From NCBI GenBank assembly GCA_021323755.1, contig JAJPKJ010000069.1, positions 22,064-86,063 on the forward strand: a stretch of DNA of 64,000 bases, written 5' to 3'. How positions within the stretch are numbered: position 1 is the stretch's first letter; each line of letters begins with the position of its first letter. A program made the position numbers and the translations under genes. This DNA comes from Chitinophagales bacterium (GTDB lineage: Bacteria > Bacteroidota > Bacteroidia > Chitinophagales > Chitinophagaceae). Positions 20,876 through 31,776 of this stretch are shown here, in pieces. The notes under the pieces are model-generated. The model was given only the letters and a program-made list of their open reading frames with translations. It was not told the DNA's origin and did not search any database.

Positions 20876-21795
20876 TATTCTTTCATTAATGCCATAAAAC
20901 AATCTTCGATATTGGGTTCAATAGAATGAATTTCAGTTTGCGAAAAATGATTTGTTTGAATAATTTCTTCCAGCCTTTTTTTATCGTCTCCCGGGTTCTT
21001 AAATACAACGTGGTGGTATTGACCGAACGGATAACAACTTTCAACGGCGTTATCATTTTTAATCGCGTTCATCAGGTGAAACATTTCGCTGGCTCTCACA
21101 GCCCACAGTGGTTTTTTAAATTCCTTCGTTACGCCTTTGGGAGTATTGATTGAAAGAATTCCTCCTTTTTGTATCAATGCAACGCGATCGCAAAGACCCG
21201 CTTCATCCATATAAGGAGTGGAAACTAAAATGGTTATCCCTTCTGTTTTTAACCGGTGAAGCATTTCCCAAAACTCTTTTCGCGAAACGGCATCAACACC
21301 TGTTGTCGGTTCATCCAGGAACAAGACGGTAGGTTTATGAATAAGCGCGCAACTCAATGCCAGCTTCTGTTTCATCCCGCCGGACAGTTGTCCCGCTCTT
21401 CTAGTTTTAAACGGTTCGATCTGTTGATAGATGTCTTTTATCAGGGCATAATTTTCATTGATCGAAGTATTGAATATGGCGGCAAAAAATTCTAAATTTT
21501 CCTGAACGGATAAATCCTGGTACAAAGAAAATTTTCCGGGCATATAGCCAACACGATTACGGATCTGTTTGTAATCTTTCACCACGTCAAATCCATCAAC
21601 TGTAGCTTTGCCACTTTCTGCAATGAGTAAGGTGGTAAGAATTCTGAACAGCGATGTTTTGCCTGCGCCGTCGGGACCGATGATCCCAAATATCTCTCCC
21701 TTATCTACAGAAAAGGAGACACCTTTTAGTGCATCAACCGTATTTTTCTTGACGACATATTTCTTCACGATATTTTCTACGACTACAGCTTGCAT
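20875..21795 (-). CDS. ABC transporter ATP-binding protein
   Basis: 'IIGPDGAGKTSLFRILTTL', 'LSGGMKQKLALSCALIHKPTVLFLDEPTTGVD'. Confidence 0.9.
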   Translation of the reverse strand: MQAVVVENIVKKYVVKKNTVDALKGVSFSVDKGEIFGIIGPDGAGKTSLFRILTTLLIAESGKATVDGFDVVKDYKQIRNRVGYMPGKFSLYQDLSVQENLEFFAAIFNTSINENYALIKDIYQQIEPFKTRRAGQLSGGMKQKLALSCALIHKPTVLFLDEPTTGVDAVSRKEFWEMLHRLKTEGITILVSTPYMDEAGLCDRVALIQKGGILSINTPKGVTKEFKKPLWAVRASEMFHLMNAIKNDNAVESCYPFGQYHHVVFKNPGDDKKRLEEIIQTNHFSQTEIHSIEPNIEDCFMALMKE

Positions 21796-21797
21796 TA

Positions 21798-22739
21798 TCA
21801 GTTAAATTTCACTTCTCCGTACATTCCAATTTTTAAATATCCATCATTCTTTACGTGTATCTTAATGGCGTACACCAAATTTGCTCTTTCATCTTTTGTT
21901 TGAATTGTTTTCGGGGTGAACTCCGCCTTACCCGATATCCAGGTTATGACACCATCATAATCCCGGTATTTTGTTGCGCCATTATCTACCAGCACTCTTA
22001 CATTTTGATTCAATTTCACCTGCGATAGCTGACTACCGGTAATGTATGCGCGTAAGGTAATAACAGAAAGATCGGCGATCTTGTACAATGCTTTACCAGG
22101 GTTTGTGATTTCCCCGGCCATTGCATATTTTGTAAGCACTGTTCCGCTGATTGGATTAATGACATTTGCCCGATTTACCTGGTCCTGAATTTGAGCGATG
22201 GATCTTTTTAACGGCTTCACTTCACTCATCACCGTGCTGTTCTGTGTTCCTGTTGCCGTTTCCTGCACTTTTATTTGTTGCTCATTAACATCAATTTGCT
22301 TTTTGATCAGATCAATCTGGTTATTCAGATCATCCAACTGTTTTGTGGTGGCTGCATCTGCTTTCACGAGTTTTTCTGTTCTTGCTTTTTCATATTCTGC
22401 ATTTTCTAACTGAACTCTCTGGACTGCGATCTGATCTTGTAATAATTTTATTTGTGGTTTTACATCCATTGTTTTCTGGTGGAGCGCCCCGATAGTAGCT
22501 TCTACCTGTTCTTTTTGTAAAACAAGTTGCGACGAATCAATAACGGCGGCGACGCTGTCTTTAGCCAGAATTGAGCCTTCCTGCAGGTCCATCTTTAAAA
22601 TCTTTCCACTCACTTCTGATGATACGATCACCTCGTCTGCCTCAAAAGTTCCCGAAGCGTCGGAAATCTTATCATTCATGTTACAACTGGTGGCAGCTAA
22701 TACCAGCATACTGGCGTATATAAATACCGGAGATTTCAT
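21798..22739 (-). CDS. HlyD-family membrane fusion protein
   Basis: Lipoprotein signal; 'ASGTFEADEVIVSSEVSGKILKMDLQEGSIL', coiled coil, 'NPISGTVLTKYAMAGEIT'. Confidence 0.9.
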   Translation of the reverse strand: MKSPVFIYASMLVLAATSCNMNDKISDASGTFEADEVIVSSEVSGKILKMDLQEGSILAKDSVAAVIDSSQLVLQKEQVEATIGALHQKTMDVKPQIKLLQDQIAVQRVQLENAEYEKARTEKLVKADAATTKQLDDLNNQIDLIKKQIDVNEQQIKVQETATGTQNSTVMSEVKPLKRSIAQIQDQVNRANVINPISGTVLTKYAMAGEITNPGKALYKIADLSVITLRAYITGSQLSQVKLNQNVRVLVDNGATKYRDYDGVITWISGKAEFTPKTIQTKDERANLVYAIKIHVKNDGYLKIGMYGEVKFN

Positions 22740-22758
22740 GTTTATTGATTTTGAACGA

Positions 22759-24069
22759 TTATTGAATTTTGATATTCCCTATTGTGTTTTGATAGTTATA
22801 TTGAGATTGCAACAATTGTGTTTCATGAAGAATCAGATTCTGTCGCGCCTGGTCTTCTGCATTTACCTGCGTTATATAATCATGGGCGCTTAAGACACCA
22901 TTTTCTAATTGAGCATTGGCTGCATTCTTCACGGATTCACGCAAAGAAATGATTTCATCGTCTTTTTTCATTAATGCTGCATATTTTGCTATTTCTGCAT
23001 TTTGCTGTTTTTGCGCGATATGTGTGTTGAACAGAAATGTTTCTTTTTGTATATCGAGCGTTTTTCGGTTAATGTCTAAAATCTGCCGCTGATTCTTTAA
23101 GGTATATAAACTCCCAAGATTCCAATTCAATCGAAGACCTCCGATATAATACCATTGGAAATTATTGTTCAAGAAATTCAAGCCGGGTCTTCCATAACCT
23201 CCCTGGATAAAAAGACTGAATTTCGGTCTTAGCTGAACATCCAATAATCTATCCTGCAGGTCATAATTCCTTTTTTGATAATCATACAAGGTCAATTCGT
23301 GGCGACTAACCGAATCCGTAATATTGGGTGAGGAAGGCTTTTCAAGAGCAGTCTTTTCATCCAGCGAAAGATTAATAAATAAACCAAGCATATCCATATA
23401 GGCTTTTCGCATCGCGAGCAGTTCCACACGCGATTGATCTGCTTGTAAAAGTTGTGCCGACAATTCATCTGCGCTGCTTCGGTAGGCAACTCCATTGGCA
23501 ACTTGCGCTTTGACCTTATCGAGACCATTCTGAATATCTTTTTTCAACAGATCATTTTGTTTTAATTGTTCATCAATCAATAAAGAACCAAAAAACAATT
23601 GATTGACACGATCATATAAAGCGTATAACTCCACTTCGAGATTTTGTTCTTGAATGATCTCATTTACTTCGGCAGTTTGTTTTTGATTTTTAATTGCGCC
23701 ACCATCATAAATAACCTGGTCCGCTTCTGCATAAACCTTATATTGATCTTTGCTATAAGAGGGAAGTGTAAAACCGGTGATTGGAATTTTGAAAGGGAAA
23801 TTGGTTACATCCGATTGATAAGTTGCCTGACCATTTATGCTGAAAGAGGGCAGATAGCCTTTTGCTGCATTGCTCACCGCATAATCGCGGGATTTTTTAA
23901 TAAGATCTCTTTGCTTTATTAATGGATAATTTTTTCTTGCCAGTTGGTAGACCTGATCGATATTAAGCTGTGTTGATTGTTGCGCAAATAATAAGGAAGG
24001 CATAAATAGCAGGCACCAGCACAATATTCGCCTGGAGCACCTTTGAAACCTTGTCATTGACTTTGCCAT
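22759..24069 (-). CDS. TolC-family outer membrane efflux protein
   Basis: Signal peptide, TolC repeat pattern, in operon with HlyD and ABC genes. Confidence 0.85.
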   Translation of the reverse strand: MAKSMTRFQRCSRRILCWCLLFMPSLLFAQQSTQLNIDQVYQLARKNYPLIKQRDLIKKSRDYAVSNAAKGYLPSFSINGQATYQSDVTNFPFKIPITGFTLPSYSKDQYKVYAEADQVIYDGGAIKNQKQTAEVNEIIQEQNLEVELYALYDRVNQLFFGSLLIDEQLKQNDLLKKDIQNGLDKVKAQVANGVAYRSSADELSAQLLQADQSRVELLAMRKAYMDMLGLFINLSLDEKTALEKPSSPNITDSVSRHELTLYDYQKRNYDLQDRLLDVQLRPKFSLFIQGGYGRPGLNFLNNNFQWYYIGGLRLNWNLGSLYTLKNQRQILDINRKTLDIQKETFLFNTHIAQKQQNAEIAKYAALMKKDDEIISLRESVKNAANAQLENGVLSAHDYITQVNAEDQARQNLILHETQLLQSQYNYQNTIGNIKIQ

Positions 24070-24075
24070 AAGAAA

Positions 24076-24690
24076 TTATTTATTTAAGGACTCGATGATA
24101 AACTGTGGAATGGTTTTCTTTCTTTCTTCGACAAATGCTCTGAACTCATTCTCATCCATTCCGGTTGAGATCATCCACACAGGTCTTGCAATAAAAGGAA
24201 ATATGCACATGGAGATCATATTCATGAACAAATGCGCCGGATCGATCGATTTTATTTTTCGTTTTTGAGTTTCGCTTGCGATCTCATGGGCGAATTTTAT
24301 AAAAATTTGCTCCCGGTTCTTCCAAAGCTTTTGTTTGAAACGTTGTGGTTGTTTGGTTGCTTCATTCAATACAGATAAAGGCAGGTAGGGGTTTTGTAAC
24401 AACATATCAATGTATGCGGAACAAAAATTTTCAATTTTATCAAACAAGGGAATATCCGCGTCAATGATGCCATTGATCTTTGAGAAGAACAGCGCAGAAG
24501 CTTCTTTAAAGATCATCTCAAACAATTTTTCTTTGCTCTTAAAATAATAATGCAGCAACGCTTTATTGATACCTGCTTTGTCCGCGATGTCCTGCATGCG
24601 TGCGCCAGCCATTCCTTTTTCCAAAAAAACGCTTTTGGCGGCGCCCAGGATTTTCTGTTCGGTTGTGTCTTGTTTTTGTATTTTAACCAT
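24076..24690 (-). CDS. TetR-family transcriptional regulator
   Basis: 'KILGAAKSVFLEKGMAGARMQDIADKAGINKALLHYYFKSKEKLF'. Confidence 0.95.
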   Translation of the reverse strand: MVKIQKQDTTEQKILGAAKSVFLEKGMAGARMQDIADKAGINKALLHYYFKSKEKLFEMIFKEASALFFSKINGIIDADIPLFDKIENFCSAYIDMLLQNPYLPLSVLNEATKQPQRFKQKLWKNREQIFIKFAHEIASETQKRKIKSIDPAHLFMNMISMCIFPFIARPVWMISTGMDENEFRAFVEERKKTIPQFIIESLNK

Positions 24691-24694
24691 ATAG

Positions 24695-24712
24695 TTTAAC
24701 CAAATGGTTAAA
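24695..24712. promoter_or_regulatory. Probable TetR operator
   Basis: Perfect palindrome TTTAACCA-AA-TGGTTAAA just upstream of the tetR start, in the divergent intergenic region. Confidence 0.7.
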
Positions 24713-24813
24713 ACAAAGATATTCCTATTTTTAATGCTAAAAAATTTTCTTCAGATTTTCTTCAGAATCATTGTATTTATTTGTAGCCGGGTCATTATGT
24801 CCCGCAAGCAAAC

Positions 24814-26052
24814 ATGAAGCTAATCGGTTTATTTCTTTTTGTAACGATTATCAGTAACCGAATATCTGCGCAGGATAAATCGCTGGATTACTATGTCAGC
24901 ACGGCAATGCACAACAGTCCATTGTTGAAGGATTACAATAACCAGGCTCGATCAAATTTGATAGATAGTATGCGTATTCGCGCATCATACAAGCCGCAGG
25001 TTGGAGGCAATAGCACTAATTCATACGCGCCAGTCATTAATGGATGGGGTTATGATAATGCGATCACAAACGGAGCAAATATCAGCGAATTGGTTGGGGT
25101 TACGCAATCCTTGGTGAGCAGGCAAAATTTGCAAAATCAATATGAGGCCATTCGTTTGCAAAATGAAAGATTGAGTATTACCGGAAAAATAAGTGAGCAG
25201 GATTTAAAGAAGACCATCACGGGGCAATATATAAATGCATTTGGCATTTGGCAACAATTCAGTTATAATAAAGAAATGCTCGATCTGCTAAAGAAAGAAG
25301 GAGCCGTTTTAAAACAAATGACCGAGCGTGGCATTTACCGGCAAACAGATTATCTCACATTCTTGGTCGCCATTCAACAGCAGGAAGTATTGATCAATCA
25401 AATACACCTTCAATATCAAAACGAATTTGCCACACTCAATTATTTGAGTGGAGTGGTGGATACTTCTTTTAACGCATTGGCATCACCGGCGCTTGATTCG
25501 GTAAGCATTCCGGGATTGGAAAACACGGTTTTTTATCATCTGTTTGAACTGGACAGTTTAAAACTTCGGAACAATGATGCGCAAATTGATTTTATCTATA
25601 AACCAAAAGTGAAATTATTTGCAGATGCCGGTTATGTCTCTTCTTTGATGTATCTGCCATACAAAAATTTCGGAGCGAGTTTTGGGGTGAATGTTGCTGT
25701 CCCGATTTATGATGGTCGTCAAAAAAAAATGCAGCATGATAAGATCGCGATTGCCGAATTGACTCGCCAGGAGTACAGAGACTTTTATAAAACACAATAC
25801 AATCAACAGATCGCTCAACTGCTGCAACAATTGCAATCGACGCAATCACTCATTGAGCAGAGTACAGAGCAGTTGCGGTTTACACAAGGATTAATTGACG
25901 CGAATAAAAAATTGTTAGAGACTGGAGACGCAAGAATTGCCGATTATATTATCGCGATTGGCAATTATCTTACAGCAAGAAATACCATTACGCAAAATAC
26001 GGTCAGCAAATGGCAAATCATTAATCAACTGAACTACTGGAACAAAAAATGA
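24814..26052 (+). CDS. TolC-family outer membrane efflux protein
   Basis: Signal peptide and TolC-like repeats; overlaps adaptor and RND genes. Confidence 0.85.
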   Translation: MKLIGLFLFVTIISNRISAQDKSLDYYVSTAMHNSPLLKDYNNQARSNLIDSMRIRASYKPQVGGNSTNSYAPVINGWGYDNAITNGANISELVGVTQSLVSRQNLQNQYEAIRLQNERLSITGKISEQDLKKTITGQYINAFGIWQQFSYNKEMLDLLKKEGAVLKQMTERGIYRQTDYLTFLVAIQQQEVLINQIHLQYQNEFATLNYLSGVVDTSFNALASPALDSVSIPGLENTVFYHLFELDSLKLRNNDAQIDFIYKPKVKLFADAGYVSSLMYLPYKNFGASFGVNVAVPIYDGRQKKMQHDKIAIAELTRQEYRDFYKTQYNQQIAQLLQQLQSTQSLIEQSTEQLRFTQGLIDANKKLLETGDARIADYIIAIGNYLTARNTITQNTVSKWQIINQLNYWNKK

Positions 26053-26996
26053 AAATTAAAATTTTTATAAATTATGTATTTGCGGCGTTGCTGGTGGCTT
26101 TTGTCTCGGCATCCTGCCAATCCAAACCCGCTGAAAAAGAAACGCCTGCAAAAGATGCTGATTCAACAAGTGAAGGAACCCCGGTAACCGTTGCTCACAT
26201 TCAGTCCGGATCAATGAATGAAACAGTTGAAGTAAATGCAGTTTCTTCTTTTTTATTAAAAACCTATGTCAAGGCTAACGCCAATGGATACCTGCAGATG
26301 GTAAATGCCCAATTGGGAAAATATGTGAGCAAAGGGCAGGATTTATTTATTATTAAGACAAAAGAGGCCCAAAGCCTTGGTAATACCGTAACCTCACTGG
26401 ATACCTCTTTACATTTTGAAGGGGTGATTCATATCAAGGCCCCGGGAAGCGGCTACATCACCCAACTCACCTATCAGGTCGGAGATTATGTTCAGGACAA
26501 TGAACAACTCGCCATTATCACGGATACAAAAAGCTTCGTGTTCTTACTTGATCTCCCTTATGAGTTGAAACCGTATTTGCCCAATAATAAAAATGTGCAA
26601 TTGAAACTCCCTGACGGAACTGTTTTAAATGGCTATATAGATGCTGCTTTGCCAACCGTTGATGCCGTTTCACAAACACAGAATTATGTTATCAAAGTGA
26701 ATACTGATAAACAAATTCCGGAAAACCTCATCGCAAAAGTGAGCCTGATAAAAACGGCAAAACAGAACACGGTCTCTGTTCCTAAATCGGCGGTGCTCAC
26801 CGATGAGACGCAAAGCCAGTTCTGGATCATGAAATTGATTGACAGCACTACTGCGGTGAAAGTGCCGGTGCAAAAAGGAATTGAGACAAATACTGCTGTA
26901 GAAATATTATCACCGGTTTTATCGCCAGCAGACCAGATACTGGTTAGCGGCAATTACGGATTATCTGATACTGCAAAAGTGTCTATCCAAAAATAA
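26049..26996 (+). CDS. RND efflux periplasmic adaptor
   Basis: 'LKTYVKANANGYLQMVNAQLGKYVSKGQDLFII', lipoprotein signal. Confidence 0.9.
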   Translation: MKIKIFINYVFAALLVAFVSASCQSKPAEKETPAKDADSTSEGTPVTVAHIQSGSMNETVEVNAVSSFLLKTYVKANANGYLQMVNAQLGKYVSKGQDLFIIKTKEAQSLGNTVTSLDTSLHFEGVIHIKAPGSGYITQLTYQVGDYVQDNEQLAIITDTKSFVFLLDLPYELKPYLPNNKNVQLKLPDGTVLNGYIDAALPTVDAVSQTQNYVIKVNTDKQIPENLIAKVSLIKTAKQNTVSVPKSAVLTDETQSQFWIMKLIDSTTAVKVPVQKGIETNTAVEILSPVLSPADQILVSGNYGLSDTAKVSIQK

Positions 26997-29900
26997 TGTT
27001 CATGCTTAATCGTAATTTTTTTACTTCCTATAAAAACCCGGTAACCCTTGTTATTGTAATTATTATCCTCGGGGGAATGTTTGTATACAGCAAAATGCAG
27101 ACATCCCTTTTCCCCGAGATCACTTTTCCGAAAATCAAGATCATTGCGGACGCGGGTCAGCAGCCGGTAAAAAAGATGATGATCACGGTTACCCGTGAAT
27201 TGGAAAATGCGGTCAAGCAAGTCCCTGACCTGAAAATGATCCGCAGCACGACCAGCCGCGGCAGTTGCGAGATATCTGCGTTTATGGATTGGAAGGCCAA
27301 TGTTGACATCAGCCTTCAGCGTATCGAATCAAAGATCAATGAGGTAAGAAATGATCTTCCACCGGATATTCAGATCACGGTTGAACGAATGAATCCTTCA
27401 ATTCTTCCGATCATCGGATATTCATTGGAAAGCAAGACCCGGTCACCGATAGAAATGAAGCTGCTCGCACAATATACAATCAAACCATTTCTTTCACAGG
27501 TCGAAGGTGTTTCTGAGGTACGCGTGATCGGTGGCAAAACAAAAGAATACTGGCTTGTACTCGACACGCGAAAAATGAGCACGCTTGGCATTACGCCTGA
27601 CAATATCAATACTGCACTTAGCCAAACAAATTTTATAAAATCGAATGGCTATATCAGCGATTATAATTTATTATATCTCACCGTTACTGATGCATCCGTT
27701 TCATCAAAAGATCAATTGGAAAATATTGTGATCAACAATAACGGGAAAAGGATTGTGTTGCTAAAAGATATTGCCGATGTGCAAATTCAGGAAGCGAAAG
27801 AATATATCAGGATCAATGCAAACGGCCGTGAAGGGATTTTGCTTGCTGTGATCAAACAGCCCAACGCAAATCTGATTGATATTTCAGATAAGATGCAAGC
27901 AAAATTGCAGGACCTGAAAAGAATTCTTCCCAAAGACGTGACCATCGAGCCTTATTATGTGCAGGCAGATTTTGTAAAAGATTCCATTAAAAGTGTTACA
28001 GATAGCCTATGGATCGGGCTCGCACTGGCAATATTTGTTGCGATCATTTTTCTGCGTTCATTCAAAGCAAGCGCTGTGATCCTCATTACTATTCCCATAA
28101 CCTTATTGATGACGATCATCTGCATCTATGCATTCGGACAGACATTTAATATCATGACGCTTGGCGCAATGGCAGCGGCGATTGGATTGATCATTGACGA
28201 TGCCATTGTCGTGGTTGAACAGATCCATCGTACACATGAAGAAAACCCGAATGAATCATCAAGGTCCTTGGTTCAGCAAGCTATTCATTATTTATTACCA
28301 GCGATGATCGGGTCATCGTTAAGTACAATTGTGATCTTTATTCCTTTTGCCTTAATGAGTGGCGTAGCGGGCGCTTATTTTAATGTGATGACCAATACGA
28401 TGATCATTACCCTGGTTTGTTCGTTTCTGGTTACCTGGATATGTTTGCCCGTTATATATTTATTGTTCTCAAAACGGCCTAAGCCCGGCGATCCCGAGTC
28501 ATCCAAGAGAAGGCCACATGCGGTAAAAAATCAACGCTGGGTAAAATTCTTCATCACAAAACCGTATATCAGCATTATCATTCTTCTTGCATTCGGGTTC
28601 GCGATTTATTTCATTCTTCCAAAATTGGAAACGGGTTTTTTGCCTGAGATGGATGAAGGCAGTATCGTGCTTGATTACAATTCTTTACCTGGAACTTCTT
28701 TGGAAGAAACTGACAGGCAACTTCGCGAAGTGGAGAAGATATTAATGACCGTTCCGGAAGTAGAAGCATATTCTCGAAGGACAGGAACGGAAATGGGTTT
28801 TTTTATTACTGAACCAAACCGCGGGGATTATCTTATTCAATTAAGAAAATCACGGTCACGTACGACCGACGAGGTAAGTGATGACATACGGAAAAAAATA
28901 AACGCAACACAACCTTCACTGCGCATAGATTTCGGGCAAGTGATCACTGATATGCTTGGAGATTTGATGACCTCCGTTCAGCCGATAGAAGTAAAAATTT
29001 TTGGTAGTGACCAGCAGACCTTACAAAGATTATCCAGGCAGGCTGCAGATATTATTTCAAAAGTGGAGGGAACTGCGGATGTTTTTGACGGGATCGTGAT
29101 CGCCGGACCTTCTGTTGATATTGAACCCAATTACACAAAACTTGCACAATTCGGGGTGAGTCCGGCAAACCTTCAATTCCAGTTGCAGTGTGCACTGGAA
29201 GGAAATGTGGCCGGTGTTGTTTATGATAAACAACAACTTTCTAATGTTAGAATGGTCTATCCCGGCAATCGTGCCTTAAGTGTTGCAGATATCAATAAAG
29301 TCCCGGTTTTTCTTCCTGGTGGCAAACTGCAACCGATAAATGAATTGGTTGACATTCATGTAAACCCGGGAGACGCAGAAATTCAACGCGAAGACTTACA
29401 AACAATGGGCGTGATCACGGCAAGACTTGACAACCGGGATCTCGGAGGCGCTATAAAAGATATCCAAAAAGAAATTTCTGCCAAATTAATATTGCCGCAG
29501 GGATATGTTGTTGAGTATGGTGGCGCTTATGCAGAACAACAGCAATCTTTCAAAGAATTGTTGATGATATTAATCACTTCAAGTCTGTTGGTTTTTGGTG
29601 TGATATTATTTCTGTTTAGGGATTTTCGGATTGCATTTTTGATCTTGCTGATTGCGATGTTTGGCATTGGGGGAAGTTACCTGGCATTATATCTGACCAA
29701 AACGCCGCTAAATGTTGGTTCTTACACCGGGTTGATAATGATCGTGGGTATCATTGGAGAAAATTCCATTTTTACATTTCTGCAGTTCCGCGAATCTTTG
29801 AGAACCTCCAATAATATTGACAATGCCATCATCTATTCCATCTCAACACGCCTTCGCCCGAAACTAATGACAGCACTTGGGGCAATCATTGCCTTATTGC

Positions 29901-30073
29901 CCATTGCCCTGGGTATTGGGACCGGCGCTCAATTGCATCAGCCTTTAGCCATTGCGGTAATTGGCGGTTTTATTGGTGCCTTGCCATTATTATTGATCGT
30001 GTTACCAAGTATGATCAGGGTTTTGTTTCGCAATGAAAATAAAAAAACCGGGAACGATCTGATCCCGGTTTGA
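26996..30073 (+). CDS. RND efflux permease
   Basis: 1025 aa; 'AAAIGLIIDDAIVVVEQIHRTHEE', 'LIMIVGIIGENSIFTFLQF'. Confidence 0.95.
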   Translation: MFMLNRNFFTSYKNPVTLVIVIIILGGMFVYSKMQTSLFPEITFPKIKIIADAGQQPVKKMMITVTRELENAVKQVPDLKMIRSTTSRGSCEISAFMDWKANVDISLQRIESKINEVRNDLPPDIQITVERMNPSILPIIGYSLESKTRSPIEMKLLAQYTIKPFLSQVEGVSEVRVIGGKTKEYWLVLDTRKMSTLGITPDNINTALSQTNFIKSNGYISDYNLLYLTVTDASVSSKDQLENIVINNNGKRIVLLKDIADVQIQEAKEYIRINANGREGILLAVIKQPNANLIDISDKMQAKLQDLKRILPKDVTIEPYYVQADFVKDSIKSVTDSLWIGLALAIFVAIIFLRSFKASAVILITIPITLLMTIICIYAFGQTFNIMTLGAMAAAIGLIIDDAIVVVEQIHRTHEENPNESSRSLVQQAIHYLLPAMIGSSLSTIVIFIPFALMSGVAGAYFNVMTNTMIITLVCSFLVTWICLPVIYLLFSKRPKPGDPESSKRRPHAVKNQRWVKFFITKPYISIIILLAFGFAIYFILPKLETGFLPEMDEGSIVLDYNSLPGTSLEETDRQLREVEKILMTVPEVEAYSRRTGTEMGFFITEPNRGDYLIQLRKSRSRTTDEVSDDIRKKINATQPSLRIDFGQVITDMLGDLMTSVQPIEVKIFGSDQQTLQRLSRQAADIISKVEGTADVFDGIVIAGPSVDIEPNYTKLAQFGVSPANLQFQLQCALEGNVAGVVYDKQQLSNVRMVYPGNRALSVADINKVPVFLPGGKLQPINELVDIHVNPGDAEIQREDLQTMGVITARLDNRDLGGAIKDIQKEISAKLILPQGYVVEYGGAYAEQQQSFKELLMILITSSLLVFGVILFLFRDFRIAFLILLIAMFGIGGSYLALYLTKTPLNVGSYTGLIMIVGIIGENSIFTFLQFRESLRTSNNIDNAIIYSISTRLRPKLMTALGAIIALLPIALGIGTGAQLHQPLAIAVIGGFIGALPLLLIVLPSMIRVLFRNENKKTGNDLIPV
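30041..30073 (-). terminator. Intrinsic terminator for the minus-strand gene, inside the 3' codons of the RND gene
   Basis: AAAAAAACCGGGAacgatctgaTCCCGGTTT: 9-bp stem; on the minus strand followed by a T-tract. Confidence 0.65.
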
Positions 30074-30091
30074 AGTAGTAGAACATAGAAT

Positions 30092-30508
30092 TCATTTCAC
30101 GGACCTGCCATCTGGAAAAAGTTCAATTTCTTTTTTCCTGCCCTTTAGTTTAATGTCTGCTTCAAAAATTATTTTTCCATTAGGTTGTTCAATTTTGTCG
30201 GCACCGGAAATAATTGAAGTTGGATATTTTGTTTGGATTGATCTTGTCACAGCTTCAGGCAAATCTTTAACGGCAATTGCTGTTTCTGTTTCTTTCCAGT
30301 GGCCATTCAGGTCATAATTGGCCGACATGGTCGTCCCATTTAATTTAAAATTTGCTTCGTATTCCTGCGAATTTTCTTTGCCCCATTTTATATGGGTAGC
30401 ATGTGGAAATTGCTTCGTAAACGCGGTGGTTACCGCGTTTGGTGTTTTTATTTGGGCTTGCATCGAAGCGCTCGCAAATAATAATTGAGCGAAGAATATT
30501 TTTTTCAC
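30092..30508 (-). CDS. PepSY-like (DUF2874) exported protein
   Basis: 'VTTAFTKQFPHATHIKWGKENSQEYEANFKLNGTTMSANYDLNGHWKETE'. Confidence 0.8.
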   Translation of the reverse strand: MKKIFFAQLLFASASMQAQIKTPNAVTTAFTKQFPHATHIKWGKENSQEYEANFKLNGTTMSANYDLNGHWKETETAIAVKDLPEAVTRSIQTKYPTSIISGADKIEQPNGKIIFEADIKLKGRKKEIELFPDGRSVK

Positions 30509-30512
30509 CGAC

Positions 30513-31523
30513 TTATTTTTTCTTTACAACCAACACCTGGAAAGTTCCCGGAATCATTTTTGGTCTTTCTCCCGCTGCGGCCGGTTGGGTATCTGCTGCA
30601 GGCAAATAAACCTCGTGTTTTGTATCATCAACTGCAATTGTTCTGGCGCTCCTTTTTGTTTCAACATTATCAATCACCTTGAATTTATCTGCGTTTAATT
30701 CTTCAATAATGCTGAGCTTTCCCTCACCGCAGGATGCAAAAACATATTTCAAACCTTTATCAAAACCAACACCATCGCAACCATCCGCAATGGGCAATTT
30801 GTCAACAATTTTTCCGTTAGTTGCGTCAATCACCATCAGCAATTTATCACAACCAGCAAATAATCTTTTTGTTTTTGTATCTATAGCCAATCCGGTCGGA
30901 CCTTCGCCCGGTGCAATGCTCCAGCTTGCTACAACTTTATTGTTGGTGATATCAACTACGTCAATTTGATTTTTATCTTCAATGTTCACAAATATCTTTC
31001 CCTCATTGTCGGAGACGGCGGTCTCCGGTTTGCCACCCACCACTATTGTTGCCACCACTTTATCCGTTGCCGGATCAATAACAGAAAGATCTTTACTTCT
31101 TCCATTGCAGGTGATGATTTTTTTCGAAAATCCATCATACATAATGGCATCCGGATTTTGCCCGGTGGAAATCTGAGTAATAATCTGATTTGTCTTTAGA
31201 TCAAAAACGGTAACGTTATTCAATCTTCCGTTGCTCGTATAGCCTTTATTCAGCGTCGCTGCAAAGGCAATTCCATGGACCCCTGTTGTACCGGGAATGA
31301 CGCCAACAGAATCTCCGGTTTCCTGGTTTAGAATATTCACCTGCGTGCCGTGGCTTACATAGATCATATTATTGCCCGGTCCGGCAGCAATATAGTCCCA
31401 GCCGCCGCTGCTCACAATATGAAAAGTTTTTGCGACAGCAAACCCGCTTGCACCCTGAGCCTGAATTGCTTCAATACTTATTAGTAGCAGACTGATGATC
31501 AAACTTGTCTTTAAAGATTTCAT
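30513..31523 (-). CDS. YncE-like beta-propeller protein
   Basis: Repeats such as 'IYVSHGTQVNILNQETGDSVGVIPG', 'DLSVIDPATDKVVATIVVGGKPE'. Confidence 0.85.
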   Translation of the reverse strand: MKSLKTSLIISLLLISIEAIQAQGASGFAVAKTFHIVSSGGWDYIAAGPGNNMIYVSHGTQVNILNQETGDSVGVIPGTTGVHGIAFAATLNKGYTSNGRLNNVTVFDLKTNQIITQISTGQNPDAIMYDGFSKKIITCNGRSKDLSVIDPATDKVVATIVVGGKPETAVSDNEGKIFVNIEDKNQIDVVDITNNKVVASWSIAPGEGPTGLAIDTKTKRLFAGCDKLLMVIDATNGKIVDKLPIADGCDGVGFDKGLKYVFASCGEGKLSIIEELNADKFKVIDNVETKRSARTIAVDDTKHEVYLPAADTQPAAAGERPKMIPGTFQVLVVKKK

Positions 31524-31776
31524 TGTATTTTAATTTTGAAATGGTTAATACAGAACTTAACTCAAAGCTGAAAACCGATTCTGAAGAAATACTGAAGTTT
31601 GTATCAGAATTTAGCATTAATGCGCATTTAATGGTAACCCGGCTTAAATAAAACCAGTAAGCGCCCGATATATCGCAAACTTGTACAGCAAAATTTCTAT
31701 TCAACAATATGTTGAATAAATTTTAAACTTGCATATTCTTACTATAACCATTAACCATGGACAATCAACTTGTATC

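Noticed and set aside
17880-24690. The ABC-2/HlyD/TolC operon as a novel exporter
   Set aside because: Matches a common architecture (two ATPases, two permeases, HlyD, TolC, TetR).
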